This document shows, piece after piece, positions 1-7,562 of a stretch of 16,719 nt of DNA. Numbering within the stretch: position 1 is the first letter of the stretch; every line of letters begins with the position of its first letter. Below the pieces are notes generated by a model. It had not been told where the DNA came from and did no database searches. It saw only the letters and a program-made list of their open reading frames with translations. The DNA is taken from contig CALLCD010000075.1 of the NCBI GenBank assembly GCA_938049795.1, forward strand, positions 1 through 16,719, given 5' to 3'. Both the position numbers and the translations under genes were made by a program. The stretch comes from an uncultured Hyphomonadaceae bacterium (GTDB lineage: Bacteria > Pseudomonadota > Alphaproteobacteria > Caulobacterales > Hyphomonadaceae).

Positions 1-680
1 GGGGCCGCGCAGGACAGTCCGGCCTTGCCGAGCGGGGTGATCAGCTCTTCGGGCTTTAAGAATTTGCTCCAGTCATGCGTGCCGCGCGGCAGCCAGCCGA
101 GGACATATTCCGCGCCGACAATCGCGAGCGCAAAGGCTTTCGCCGTCCGGTTCATTGTGGCGAGGATGATGATCCCGCCCGGAGCCAGCAAGCGCGCGGA
201 GGTTTCGAGGAAGCTGGCCGGATTGGCGACATGTTCGACGACTTCGAGATTGAGTACGACATCGAACGGTCCGGCGTTTTCTGCGAGTAAGGCTTCGGCC
301 GTGCCAGCGCGGAAATCGACCTCTAGTCCACCCGCGCGTGCATGGGTGAGCGCGGTCTTGATGTTCGCTTCGGAGGCGTCAATGCCGGTCACGTCTGCGC
401 CAAGCCGCGCCATCGGTTCGCTGACAAGCCCGCCGCCGCAGCCAATGTCGAGCAGGCTCAGGCCCGAAAGCGGCGTCTTTTGCCCTTTTTCGAGCTTGAA
501 ATGCGCCTCCAGCGTGTCGCGGATAAAGCCGAGCCGGACCGGATTGAACTTGTGCAGCGGCTTGAATTTGCCATGCGGGTCCCACCATTCATCCGCCATT
601 GCGGTAAATTTTGCCACTTCTGCGGCGTCAATGCTGGGGGTTTGCGTAAACTGCATCGTCTTTTCAGCGCTATGGGACAT
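1..680 (-). CDS. ubiG: UbiG, ubiquinone biosynthesis O-methyltransferase (3' end cut by window)
   Basis: SAM-dependent methyltransferase that makes both O-methylations of the ubiquinone ring (2-polyprenyl-6-hydroxyphenol and 3-demethylubiquinone). Read on the minus strand from ATG at 680, the frame stays open to the window edge, giving 226 residues of a family usually about 240-250 long, so only the C-terminal tail is missing. Visible: the UbiG N-terminus with FTAMADEWWDPHGKFKPLH (residues 25-43), SAM motif I LDIGCGGG at 77-84, then EVVEHV, and the UbiG-type segment ATMNRTAKAFALAI followed by GTHDWSKFLKPEEL. The start is supported by a purine-rich GAAGA just upstream. It is divergent from lysC across a 91-bp gap, an arrangement I recall from other alphaproteobacteria. 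Nothing in the visible part looks damaged. Confidence 0.96.
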   Translation of the reverse strand, partial: MSHSAEKTMQFTQTPSIDAAEVAKFTAMADEWWDPHGKFKPLHKFNPVRLGFIRDTLEAHFKLEKGQKTPLSGLSLLDIGCGGGLVSEPMARLGADVTGIDASEANIKTALTHARAGGLEVDFRAGTAEALLAENAGPFDVVLNLEVVEHVANPASFLETSARLLAPGGIIILATMNRTAKAFALAIVGAEYVLGWLPRGTHDWSKFLKPEELITPLGKAGLSCAA

Positions 681-771
681 GAATCTTCGGTCTTCTCGTT
701 TGATTAGCGCGCGTGGGCGCAGTAAGTAGGGTCGTGTTTCTCATAGATGGTATCATAAGGACAGCGCGACA
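681..771. promoter_or_regulatory. Divergent ubiG / lysC intergenic region
   Basis: These 91 bases separate two divergent starts, so they should hold promoters for both genes. I could not find a convincing sigma-70 pair. The best box on the plus strand is TTGATT at 700-705 with a poor -10 (TAAGTA, 723-728). TATCAT at 751-756 resembles a -10 but lies too close to the lysC start and lacks a -35. A Shine-Dalgarno sequence AAGGA at 757-761 serves lysC. The regulatory role is inferred from gene orientation only. Confidence 0.35.
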
Positions 772-2025
772 ATGGCTCGCACAGTTTTGAAATTTGGCGG
801 AACCTCCGTCGCAGACCTTGATCGCATCAGCCATGTCGCCGATGTGGTGGCCGCGCGCGCGCGGGACGGCGGCGGATTGGCAGTGGTTGTGTCGGCAATG
901 TCGGGTGAGACAAACAAGCTTGTCGGCTATGCGCAGGAGGCCGCAGGTGAGGGCGTGACCGGCGCGGCGTTTAATGATGAATATGATGTGGTCGTGTCCT
1001 CGGGCGAACAAGTGACGAGCGGTCTTCTGGCGCTCGCCTTGCGCAAACGCGGGCTGAAGGCGCGTAGCTGGCTTGGCTGGCAATTGGCGCTCAAGACGAC
1101 GAACACGCATGGCAGCGCGCGGATCACCGGCTTTCAGGGCGAGGGTTTTGCCGCCTCGGTCGACGCTGGAGAGATCGCCGTCATTGCGGGTTTTCAGGGG
1201 GTGACCGATGAGGCGCGCGTTGCCACGCTCGGACGCGGCGGTTCGGACACAAGCGCGGTGGCTGTTGCCGCAGCGCTCGAGGCGAAAAGCTGCGACATCT
1301 ATACCGATGTGGACGGGGTCTACACCACCGATCCGCGCATCGTTTCGAAGGCGCAGCGCATTCCCGCAATTTCGTATGAAGAGATGCTTGAAATGGCGTC
1401 TTTAGGGGCCAAAGTTTTGCAGACGCGGTCTGTTGAACTGGCCATGAATCACCGTGTTCCAATTCGTGTCCTGTCGAGCTTTCACGAGCCCGGCTCGGAT
1501 ATGGACAATGTCGGAACGCTGGTCTGTGATGAGGAGCATATCGTGGAAAAACAGGTCGTCAGCGGCATCGCCTATTCGCGTGATGAAGCCAAGGTTACCC
1601 TCTTTGGCGTGGCCGATACGCCGGGCATGGCCTCGCGGATTTTCTCGCTTCTGGCGGCGGCGAAAGTCAATGTCGATATGATCGTGCAGGCCAATGCGCG
1701 GGGGCCGGACCGGGCGAATATGGTGTTCACCTGCACCGACCGCGACAGCCGTCTGGCCGAAGAGGCGCTGCATCAGGCTCAGGCCGAACTTGGCTATGAA
1801 GCGATCGAAGTGAAAACCGATGTCGCCAAAGTCTCGATCATCGGGGTCGGCATGAAAAGCCATACGGGCGTTGCCGAGACCATGTTCCGCGCGCTTTACG
1901 AGAAGGGCATCAATATTGACGTGATCTCGACCTCCGAGATCAAAATCTCCATCCTGATTGAAGCGGCCTATACCGAGCTTGCCGTGCGCGCCTTGCACAC
2001 CGCGTTTGATCTGGACGCTGACTGA
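772..2025 (+). CDS. lysC: LysC, aspartate kinase (monofunctional, tandem ACT domains)
   Basis: Catalyses ATP-dependent phosphorylation of L-aspartate, the first step towards lysine, threonine, methionine and diaminopimelate. The 417 residues match the usual length of the lysine-sensitive monofunctional enzymes. The N-terminal amino-acid kinase domain begins with KFGGTS (residues 7-12) and includes GRGGSDTSAVAVAAAL and the segment EMLEMASLGAKVLQTRSVEL. The last ~150 residues form the tandem ACT regulatory unit (VTLFGVADTPGMASRIFSLL and VSIIGVGMKSHTGVAETMF), so allosteric feedback by lysine and/or threonine is expected from family knowledge. The ATG at 772 is preceded by AAGGA ten bases upstream. 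ptsP starts five bases after the stop, which indicates co-transcription. No frameshift or missing motif was seen. Confidence 0.97.
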   Translation: MARTVLKFGGTSVADLDRISHVADVVAARARDGGGLAVVVSAMSGETNKLVGYAQEAAGEGVTGAAFNDEYDVVVSSGEQVTSGLLALALRKRGLKARSWLGWQLALKTTNTHGSARITGFQGEGFAASVDAGEIAVIAGFQGVTDEARVATLGRGGSDTSAVAVAAALEAKSCDIYTDVDGVYTTDPRIVSKAQRIPAISYEEMLEMASLGAKVLQTRSVELAMNHRVPIRVLSSFHEPGSDMDNVGTLVCDEEHIVEKQVVSGIAYSRDEAKVTLFGVADTPGMASRIFSLLAAAKVNVDMIVQANARGPDRANMVFTCTDRDSRLAEEALHQAQAELGYEAIEVKTDVAKVSIIGVGMKSHTGVAETMFRALYEKGINIDVISTSEIKISILIEAAYTELAVRALHTAFDLDAD

Positions 2026-2030
2026 GCGCC

Positions 2031-4304
2031 GTGTCGAGGAGCTTCTCTTCTCCCCGGCTTTTGCTGAACCGGCTGCGTCATGTCATGGCGCGCGGGGAGG
2101 GCGGGCGCGAGCGGCTCAACAGCGTGGTCGAACTAATCGCGGCGACGATGGTGGCCGATGTCTGCTCGATCTATTTGCGCACGCCGAATGATGAGTTGGA
2201 GCTTGTCGCGACCGAAGGCTTGCGGCCTGAAGCGGTGGCCTCGACGCGGCTGAAAATGGATGAGGGGCTGGTCGGCCAGATCAGTCTCACCGCCGAGCCG
2301 CTCTCGATACAGGACGCGCCGCGCCATCCGAGCTTTTCCTACAGGCCGGAGACGGGCGAGGACCCCTATCACGCTTTTCTCGGTGTGCCGATTTTACGCG
2401 GCGGGCGGGTCACCGGCGTTCTGACTGTCCAGAACCGCACCGAGCGGGCCTATGATGTCGATGAGATCGAGACCTTGCAGACCATTGCGATGGTCATTGC
2501 CGAAGTGGTGGCCGCCGAAATGCAACAGCTCACCGTCGCCCAGAGCCTTGATGGCACGCCGCGCCTGATGCGCCCTGAAACGCTTAAGGGCCGCATTGTC
2601 TCGGGCGGGCTTGGCATCGGCAGGGCGCGGCGGCATGACCCGGAAGTGCCAGCGGCCAAATTCTTCGCCGAGAATGTCGAGGACGAAACACTGCGGCTCG
2701 CGGTCGCTTTGCAACAATTGCGCGCCTCGATTGATACGATGCTCGCAGGCGACGCGTCCCATCTCGGCAATGATCCGATGGACATTATGGAAGCCTACCG
2801 CATGCTCGCCAATGATCCGGGCTGGGCGACGCGTCTGTCTGATGGTGTCAAGGCGGGCCTGAGCGCAGAAGCCTCGGTTGATCGCGCCCGCCGCGAACAC
2901 AGGGCACGGCTCGAAAGCGCGCGTGACCCTTATTTGCGGGCGCGGCTGAACGATCTGGAAGACCTCGACAACCGCCTCTTGCGCATTCTGGGCGGCTCTG
3001 ACGGCGAAGCGATGGCTCATGGCGCAGAGGGGACGGTGCTGGTTGCGCGTCGGCTTGGTCCGGCCGAATTGCTCGAATACAGCTCCGCCGGTCTTGCTGC
3101 GCTCGTGCTCGAAGAACCGGCCGCCGCTTCTCACGCCGCGATTGTCGCCCGCGCGCTCAACATCCCGACCCTTGGCGGGGTTGCCAATATCACCACTTTG
3201 CTTGATGCGGATGACGAGATCATTGTCGATGCGGAGCTTGGCGAGGTCCATTTGCGCCCCGATGAGGGGGTGGTCTCCGCCTATAAGGCCCGCGCCGGAC
3301 TGCGCACCCAGCGCCAGGAGATCTACAAACAGCTTCGCGAGGAACCCGCCATCACGCAGGACGGCGTCGAGATCAGTCTGATGCTGAATGCCGGCCTGCG
3401 GCTCGACATTGACCATCTCGGCGAGGCGGGCGCGGACGGGATTGGCCTGTTCCGCACCGAGTTCCAGTTCCTTGTCTCGGAGAAATTGCCCAGCCTGTCC
3501 GAACAGACCGAGCTTTACAGCTATGTCATTGATGCCGCGCGCGGGCGTCCGGTCCTGTTCCGCACGCTTGATATTGGTGCGGACAAATTGCTGCCGACTT
3601 ATTCGGCGACAACCGAAGACAATCCGGCGCTTGGCTGGCGGTCGATCCGGTTTGCGCTTGACCGGCCGGGCCTGTTCAAACGCCAATTGCGCGCGCTTGT
3701 GCGGGCGGCGGCCGGACGGCCACTCTCCTTGATGTTTCCTATGGTCACCGTGGCGTCCGAGTTCCATCGCGCCAAAGCCTTGCTGCAAGAAGAGCTCGAT
3801 TGGGCCAGACAGCGCGGACGTCCCGTTCCGCTTAAAATCTCGGTCGGCGCGATGCTCGAGACGCCGTCGCTGGTCTATGAACTTGATGCGCTGGCCGGTC
3901 ATGCAGATTTTATCTCCGTTGGCAGCAATGATCTGATGCAGTTCTTCCATGCCGCCGACCGGATGGCGCCGGAGATTTCCGAGCGCTATGATATGCTCTC
4001 GCGGCCCGCGCTGACCTTTCTGGGCAACATCGTCCAGTCCTGTGAGCGGCTCGGGCTCAAAGTTTCGATTTGCGGCACGGCGGCGGGCCAATCCCTCGAC
4101 GCGTTGGCGCTTCTGGCCATTGGCTTCCGCCAGCTGTCCATGCCGGTCGGCTCGGTCGGTCCGATCAAGCGGATGATCCGCTCGATGGATCTGGCCGCCT
4201 TCAGCCAAAGCGTCAAAACCGCGCTTGAGACATCAAACGGATCGTTCCGTAACGATCTGTTAGGGATAGCAAGGCAACATGACATCCTACTGGCCGATGC
4301 TTGA
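2031..4304 (+). CDS. ptsP: PtsP, phosphoenolpyruvate-protein phosphotransferase of the nitrogen PTS (EI-Ntr)
   Basis: Takes phosphate from phosphoenolpyruvate onto a histidine and passes it to NPr and then EIIA-Ntr, a cytosolic regulatory relay. It has 757 residues, typical for EI-Ntr. Order: N-terminal GAF domain (about 20-160), linker, swivelling phosphohistidine domain with His368 in AASHAAIVARALNIPTLGG, and the C-terminal PEP-binding barrel. The barrel retains GLFRTEF, FRTLDIGADK, NPALGWRSIR, GAMLETPS and SVGSNDLMQF, the positions that bind PEP and magnesium in enzyme I. The GTG start at 2031 is preferred over an internal ATG because the family-typical PRLLLNRLRHVMARGE lies downstream of it. 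Odd: the active-site cysteine loop reads CGTAAGQ (Cys681) where I expect CGEMAGD/CGELAGD. No phosphatase or NPr gene is adjacent. Confidence 0.95.
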   Translation: MSRSFSSPRLLLNRLRHVMARGEGGRERLNSVVELIAATMVADVCSIYLRTPNDELELVATEGLRPEAVASTRLKMDEGLVGQISLTAEPLSIQDAPRHPSFSYRPETGEDPYHAFLGVPILRGGRVTGVLTVQNRTERAYDVDEIETLQTIAMVIAEVVAAEMQQLTVAQSLDGTPRLMRPETLKGRIVSGGLGIGRARRHDPEVPAAKFFAENVEDETLRLAVALQQLRASIDTMLAGDASHLGNDPMDIMEAYRMLANDPGWATRLSDGVKAGLSAEASVDRARREHRARLESARDPYLRARLNDLEDLDNRLLRILGGSDGEAMAHGAEGTVLVARRLGPAELLEYSSAGLAALVLEEPAAASHAAIVARALNIPTLGGVANITTLLDADDEIIVDAELGEVHLRPDEGVVSAYKARAGLRTQRQEIYKQLREEPAITQDGVEISLMLNAGLRLDIDHLGEAGADGIGLFRTEFQFLVSEKLPSLSEQTELYSYVIDAARGRPVLFRTLDIGADKLLPTYSATTEDNPALGWRSIRFALDRPGLFKRQLRALVRAAAGRPLSLMFPMVTVASEFHRAKALLQEELDWARQRGRPVPLKISVGAMLETPSLVYELDALAGHADFISVGSNDLMQFFHAADRMAPEISERYDMLSRPALTFLGNIVQSCERLGLKVSICGTAAGQSLDALALLAIGFRQLSMPVGSVGPIKRMIRSMDLAAFSQSVKTALETSNGSFRNDLLGIARQHDILLADA

Positions 4305-4329
4305 TCCTGTTGTTCAATAGTTCTAAACT
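4301..4329 (+). promoter_or_regulatory. Candidate sigma-70 promoter for the rodZ-like gene
   Basis: TTGATC (4301-4306), a 17-base spacer, then TAAACT (4324-4329). Each box matches consensus at four of six positions. It overlaps the last codons of ptsP and would start transcription near 4336, leaving a leader of about 107 bases that contains the hairpin at 4355-4374. Found by eye only; alphaproteobacterial promoters are often degenerate. Confidence 0.35.
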
Positions 4330-4354
4330 CGCATCACCCCGAATTGGCCACATT

Positions 4355-4374
4355 CTTGCATTTATAGATGCAAG
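4355..4374. repeat. Perfect 7-bp inverted repeat (hairpin or operator)
   Basis: CTTGCAT, a six-base loop TTATAG, then ATGCAAG. It lies in the 138-bp gap between ptsP and the rodZ-like gene. No T-run follows, so it is not a classical intrinsic terminator. It could be a dyad operator or a leader hairpin just after the candidate promoter. A second, widely spaced pair (TTCAATA 4313-4319 and TATTGAA 4391-4397) flanks it and may be chance. Confidence 0.4.
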
Positions 4375-4442
4375 CACGGGTGACCGGATTTATTGAATAG
4401 TGTTGAGTGCTCGGGGGAGCGCGATTGTGTAGGTAGACGAAT

Positions 4443-5258
4443 ATGACGAACAGTCCTGAAACATCGTCCGAAGACAGAGTCGGGGATCTGCTGAGCGCGG
4501 CGCGACTAGAGCGCGGTCTATCACTTGAAGCTGTCTCTGAAACGCTCCGCATCCGCGAAAATTACCTTAAATCGGTCGAAATGACCTCTGTTCAGGGGAT
4601 TCCGCGCGGCTATATCAATATGATCCTGCGCAGCTATGCCAATTATCTGAACCTGCCGGCCAATGATCTGATCACGAAATTCTCGGAACAATGCGGCCTG
4701 ATTTCGCAGGCTCCGACAAGCGAAGATGTCGTCGCTTCCAATATCCGTCTGCGCAGCACTGTGCGCGGCGCAATTGCAGGCTTTGCCGTTGCAGCCGGTC
4801 TGACACTGGTGGGCGGGTTGGGCCTGCTCGTGTTTCACCAGTCTGACAATACGCAAGCCTCTGCGGTGCAAACCGTTGCCGGGCAAGCCCCTTCAAATGG
4901 CGCACATGAGAGCCTTTTCCTCGCGCTTGAACAGGATGCCGCCCTGCCGCAATTGCCGCTGACGCTTACCGCAACTCAAGAGGCATGGGTCGAAGTCCGC
5001 GGCGCGGATGGTACGATTTTCCGGTCGCGTACCATGTCCGCTGGCGAAGTTTATCATCCGCGCATTGGTGCTGGCTGGTCTGTCTCGGCGCAGAATGGCG
5101 GTGCTTTTATCTGGGAAGTCGGTGACGTGTCGATTGGCGCGCTGGGCGAGGCGGATGTGCCGGTCTATGCGGTCGATATTGACGCCATTGCCGCCCATGC
5201 CCAAACAGTTGTCGCGCCTGCGCTTGCCGCCATTGTGGACAGCCGACCCGCACGCTAG
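4443..5258 (+). CDS. RodZ-like protein: helix-turn-helix, single membrane span, DUF4115
   Basis: A 271-residue bitopic inner-membrane protein. Residues about 12-85 form the RodZ-type helix-turn-helix (VGDLLSAARLERGLSLEAVS, then RIRENYLKSVE and GIPRGYINMILRSYANYL). A basic stretch (RLRSTVR) precedes one hydrophobic segment at about 109-131. The periplasmic part ends in a DUF4115 beta-domain at about 172-245 (EAWVEVRGADGTIFRSRTM ... GAGWSVSAQNGGAFIWEVG). In RodZ the cytosolic helix-turn-helix contacts MreB and helps keep rod shape. That function is inferred here from architecture and from its place before ispG, which matches rodZ-ispG in E. coli. The linker is shorter than in E. coli RodZ, and other DUF4115 proteins exist, so I leave the symbol blank. 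ATG at 4443 with a modest AGGTAG upstream. Confidence 0.85.
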   Translation: MTNSPETSSEDRVGDLLSAARLERGLSLEAVSETLRIRENYLKSVEMTSVQGIPRGYINMILRSYANYLNLPANDLITKFSEQCGLISQAPTSEDVVASNIRLRSTVRGAIAGFAVAAGLTLVGGLGLLVFHQSDNTQASAVQTVAGQAPSNGAHESLFLALEQDAALPQLPLTLTATQEAWVEVRGADGTIFRSRTMSAGEVYHPRIGAGWSVSAQNGGAFIWEVGDVSIGALGEADVPVYAVDIDAIAAHAQTVVAPALAAIVDSRPAR

Positions 5259-5404
5259 AGTTTTGTAAAGCTTGGACCTGCCGCTCTGGGGTCATGTTCG
5301 GCCACTGCGCCCGTGACGGTTTATCGCCTTGTCATCGCCCTGTTTTGCCGCCAAATGTGCCGAAGACGCGTCCCGTGCGCGAGAGATCTGTCTGGAACAT
5401 TAAA

Positions 5405-6520
5405 ATGAGCCACGTTCACAATCCGATCCGCCCCTGGCGCAATATTGACCGGCGCAAATCCCGCCAGATCCGCGTCGGCACCCAGCTTGTCGGCGGCGAT
5501 GCCCCGATCTCGGTCCAGTCCATGACCAACACACCGACCTCGGATGCGGCTGCTACGATTGCCCAGATCAAACAGCTTGAAGATGCGGGCGCTGATATTG
5601 TTCGCGTGTCCTGCCCTGATGAAGCTTCGACCGCCGCCTTTTCGCAAATCGCAGAGAACACCAGCGTCCCGCTCGTGGCTGACATCCATTTCCACTATAA
5701 ACGCGGCATCGAAGCGGCCGAGGCAGGCGCGGCATGTCTGCGGATCAATCCGGGCAATATCGGCTCGGAGGCGCGCGTGAAAGAGGTCGTCGCCGCCGCC
5801 CGCGCCAATGGCTGCTCCATGCGGATTGGGGTTAATGGCGGCTCGCTCGAGCGGCATTTGCTCGAAAAATATGGCGAGCCATGCCCCGAAGCTATGGTCG
5901 AAAGCGCGCTAGATCATGCCCGCATTCTCGATGATCTCGGCTTTCACGATTACAAAATCTCGGTCAAGGCGTCGGATATGTTCCTCACCGTGGCCGCCTA
6001 TCAGCAGCTTGCCGATGCCACCGACGCGCCGCTGCATCTAGGGATTACCGAAGCGGGGGCGGCGCGAAATGGGACGGTCAAATCCTCCATCGGCATGGGC
6101 AGTCTGCTCTGGGCGGGCATTGGTGACACGATCCGCGTCTCGCTGTCGGCTGATCCGGTCGAAGAGATCAAGGTCGGTTTCGACATGCTCAAATCTCTCG
6201 GTCTGCGCTCGCGCGGGGTGAACATTATCGCCTGTCCAAGCTGCGCGCGGCAGGGCTTTGATGTGATCTCCACCGTCGAAACGCTCGAGCAGCGCCTGGC
6301 CCACATTCGCGAGCCGATTTCCCTGTCGATCATTGGCTGCGTCGTCAATGGACCGGGGGAGGCGGCGATGACCGATCTCGGCTTTACCGGCGGCGGCGCG
6401 GAAGCGGGCATGATGTATGCGGCGGGCAAAGCGGACCGCAAGGTTGGCAATGGCGATATGATCGAAGAGATCGTCACAGCGGTCGAGGCGAAAGCGGCCC
6501 AGTTGCGCGCGGCAAGCTGA
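5405..6520 (+). CDS. ispG: IspG, 4-hydroxy-3-methylbut-2-enyl diphosphate synthase
   Basis: Iron-sulfur enzyme of the non-mevalonate (MEP) pathway. It reduces methylerythritol cyclodiphosphate to HMBPP, the precursor of all isoprenoids, including the ubiquinone tail. The product has 371 residues, close to E. coli IspG (372). It opens with the family N-terminus RPWRNIDRRKSRQIRVG and shows MTNTPTSDAAATIAQIKQLEDAGADIVRVSCPD. The [4Fe-4S] ligands are Cys277 and Cys280 (ACPSCARQGFD) and Cys312 (GCVVNGPGE), with the conserved Glu319. The frame is open further upstream to an ATG at 5294, but that adds 37 residues without family similarity, so the ATG at 5405, with a weak GGAA at 5394-5397, is chosen. 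It follows the rodZ-like gene by 146 bp, where I found no clear promoter. Confidence 0.96.
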   Translation: MSHVHNPIRPWRNIDRRKSRQIRVGTQLVGGDAPISVQSMTNTPTSDAAATIAQIKQLEDAGADIVRVSCPDEASTAAFSQIAENTSVPLVADIHFHYKRGIEAAEAGAACLRINPGNIGSEARVKEVVAAARANGCSMRIGVNGGSLERHLLEKYGEPCPEAMVESALDHARILDDLGFHDYKISVKASDMFLTVAAYQQLADATDAPLHLGITEAGAARNGTVKSSIGMGSLLWAGIGDTIRVSLSADPVEEIKVGFDMLKSLGLRSRGVNIIACPSCARQGFDVISTVETLEQRLAHIREPISLSIIGCVVNGPGEAAMTDLGFTGGGAEAGMMYAAGKADRKVGNGDMIEEIVTAVEAKAAQLRAAS

Positions 6521-6523
6521 TCT

Positions 6524-6545
6524 CAGGCGGCGATGCCTGTTTCTC
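6524..6545 (+). terminator. Weak intrinsic terminator after ispG
   Basis: CAGGC (6524-6528) and GCCTG (6535-6539) can pair around a six-base loop, followed at once by TTTCTCT. The stem is short and the T-run interrupted, but it sits three bases after the ispG stop and before a new promoter, which fits a transcription boundary. Confidence 0.45.
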
Positions 6546-6591
6546 TGGCGCAGATTTTTGCAGCCATTCTTTACAAAAACTTATTACAACG

Positions 6592-6620
6592 TTGACAGGA
6601 TCGCGTAACAACACATATTG
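6592..6620 (+). promoter_or_regulatory. Sigma-70-type promoter for the ABC transporter operon
   Basis: A perfect -35 box TTGACA (6592-6597) is followed after 16-17 bases by CATATT (6614-6619) or ATATTG (6615-6620); CATATT matches consensus at four of six positions. The surrounding 6570-6630 stretch is AT-rich compared with its neighbours. It lies about 65 bases before the ABC ATPase start. Confidence 0.6.
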
Positions 6621-6682
6621 AATTACGATAAGTTTGTGCGGCGTTCCCGTGCAAATATGGAAATTGGGGGTTACGAACGTCT

Positions 6683-7552
6683 ATGCTACAAGTTCAGGGT
6701 ATCAGTAAGGTCTACGGAAATGTACACGCGCTGAAAAATGTCAGTCTCGACCTGAAACCAGGCCTGTTCGGTCTGCTCGGGCCAAACGGGGCGGGCAAAT
6801 CCACCCTGATGAAGACGCTGGCGACGCTGCAACTGCCTGATGAGGGCCAAGTGCTCTATGATGGTCAGGACATTGCCACAGACCCGTCCGTGATGCGTGA
6901 TGTGCTTGGCTATCTGCCGCAGGATTTCGGCGTCTACCCCAAAATGAGCGCCGTTGCCCTCCTCGAACATATCGCCGTGCTCAAGGGCTTGCACAATAAG
7001 AAAGAGCGCGACGAGCAGATCCGCTATCTGCTCAAATCGGTCAATTTATGGACCAAGCGCCGCACGGCCGTATCGACCTATTCGGGCGGCATGCGCCAGC
7101 GTTTCGGCGTGGCCCAGGCCATGCTCGGCGACCCCAAAGTGCTGATCGTCGATGAGCCAACGGCAGGGCTTGACCCGTTCGAGCGCCAGCGCTTTCTCGA
7201 TCTTCTGTCCGAGGCGGGGGATGACAAGATCATCATCCTCTCCACCCACATCGTCGAGGACATTCGCGATCTGTGCCCGGACATGGCGATTATGGGCGAT
7301 GGCGAGGTTGTTGCACGCGGCGCGCCTGAAATGTTGATTGACAAGATACGCGGAAAAGTCTTCCGCAAAGAAGTGGACAAGACGGACGTGGCCGACATCG
7401 AAAAGACCCACCAAGTCCTCTCGACCCGACGGCGGCCCAGCGGGGTCATCGCTTCGATCTATGCCGATAGTGCTCCCGGAGACGGGTTCGAGCCCGATGA
7501 CGAGCCAGTCTTGCAGGACGCTTACTTCGCTCATCTCTATAAGTTCGTTTAG
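6683..7552 (+). CDS. ABC transporter ATP-binding protein (partner of the ABC-2/M1 fusion)
   Basis: Cytosolic ATPase subunit of an ABC-2-type exporter, 289 residues. All motifs are intact: Walker A GPNGAGKST (33-41), Q-loop in YLPQDFGVYP, signature YSGGMRQR (133-140), Walker B VLIVDEPTAGLDP with Asp157-Glu158, and H-loop His189 in ILSTHIVED. The tail beyond about residue 210 is the accessory region common in this class of ATPase (CcmA/NatA-like) and has no recognised separate domain. ATG at 6683 follows a G-rich GGGGG at 6666-6670. The permease/peptidase gene starts ten bases after its stop, so the two proteins almost certainly form one complex. The transported substrate cannot be told from sequence. 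Confidence 0.92.
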   Translation: MLQVQGISKVYGNVHALKNVSLDLKPGLFGLLGPNGAGKSTLMKTLATLQLPDEGQVLYDGQDIATDPSVMRDVLGYLPQDFGVYPKMSAVALLEHIAVLKGLHNKKERDEQIRYLLKSVNLWTKRRTAVSTYSGGMRQRFGVAQAMLGDPKVLIVDEPTAGLDPFERQRFLDLLSEAGDDKIIILSTHIVEDIRDLCPDMAIMGDGEVVARGAPEMLIDKIRGKVFRKEVDKTDVADIEKTHQVLSTRRRPSGVIASIYADSAPGDGFEPDDEPVLQDAYFAHLYKFV

Positions 7553-7562
7553 GGAGCGGGCG

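Noticed and set aside
2394..4208. Long open frame of 604 codons on the minus strand
   Set aside because: It lies wholly antisense to ptsP, whose domains and catalytic residues are clear. Its translation is rich in Arg, Gln, His and Gly with no family motif, as expected from complementary GC-rich codons.
4355..4374. Intrinsic terminator for ptsP
   Set aside because: The stem is perfect but followed by CACGGG rather than a T-run, so it is listed as an inverted repeat instead.
5294..5404. N-terminal extension of ispG from an ATG at 5294
   Set aside because: The 37 added residues have no similarity to IspG, and the protein from 5405 has exactly the family length and N-terminus.
7338..7562. Extension of the ABC-2/M1 protein back into the ATPase gene
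   Set aside because: The 75 extra residues are an out-of-frame reading of the ATPase tail. The ATG at 7563 has a good ribosome site and starts the membrane domain.
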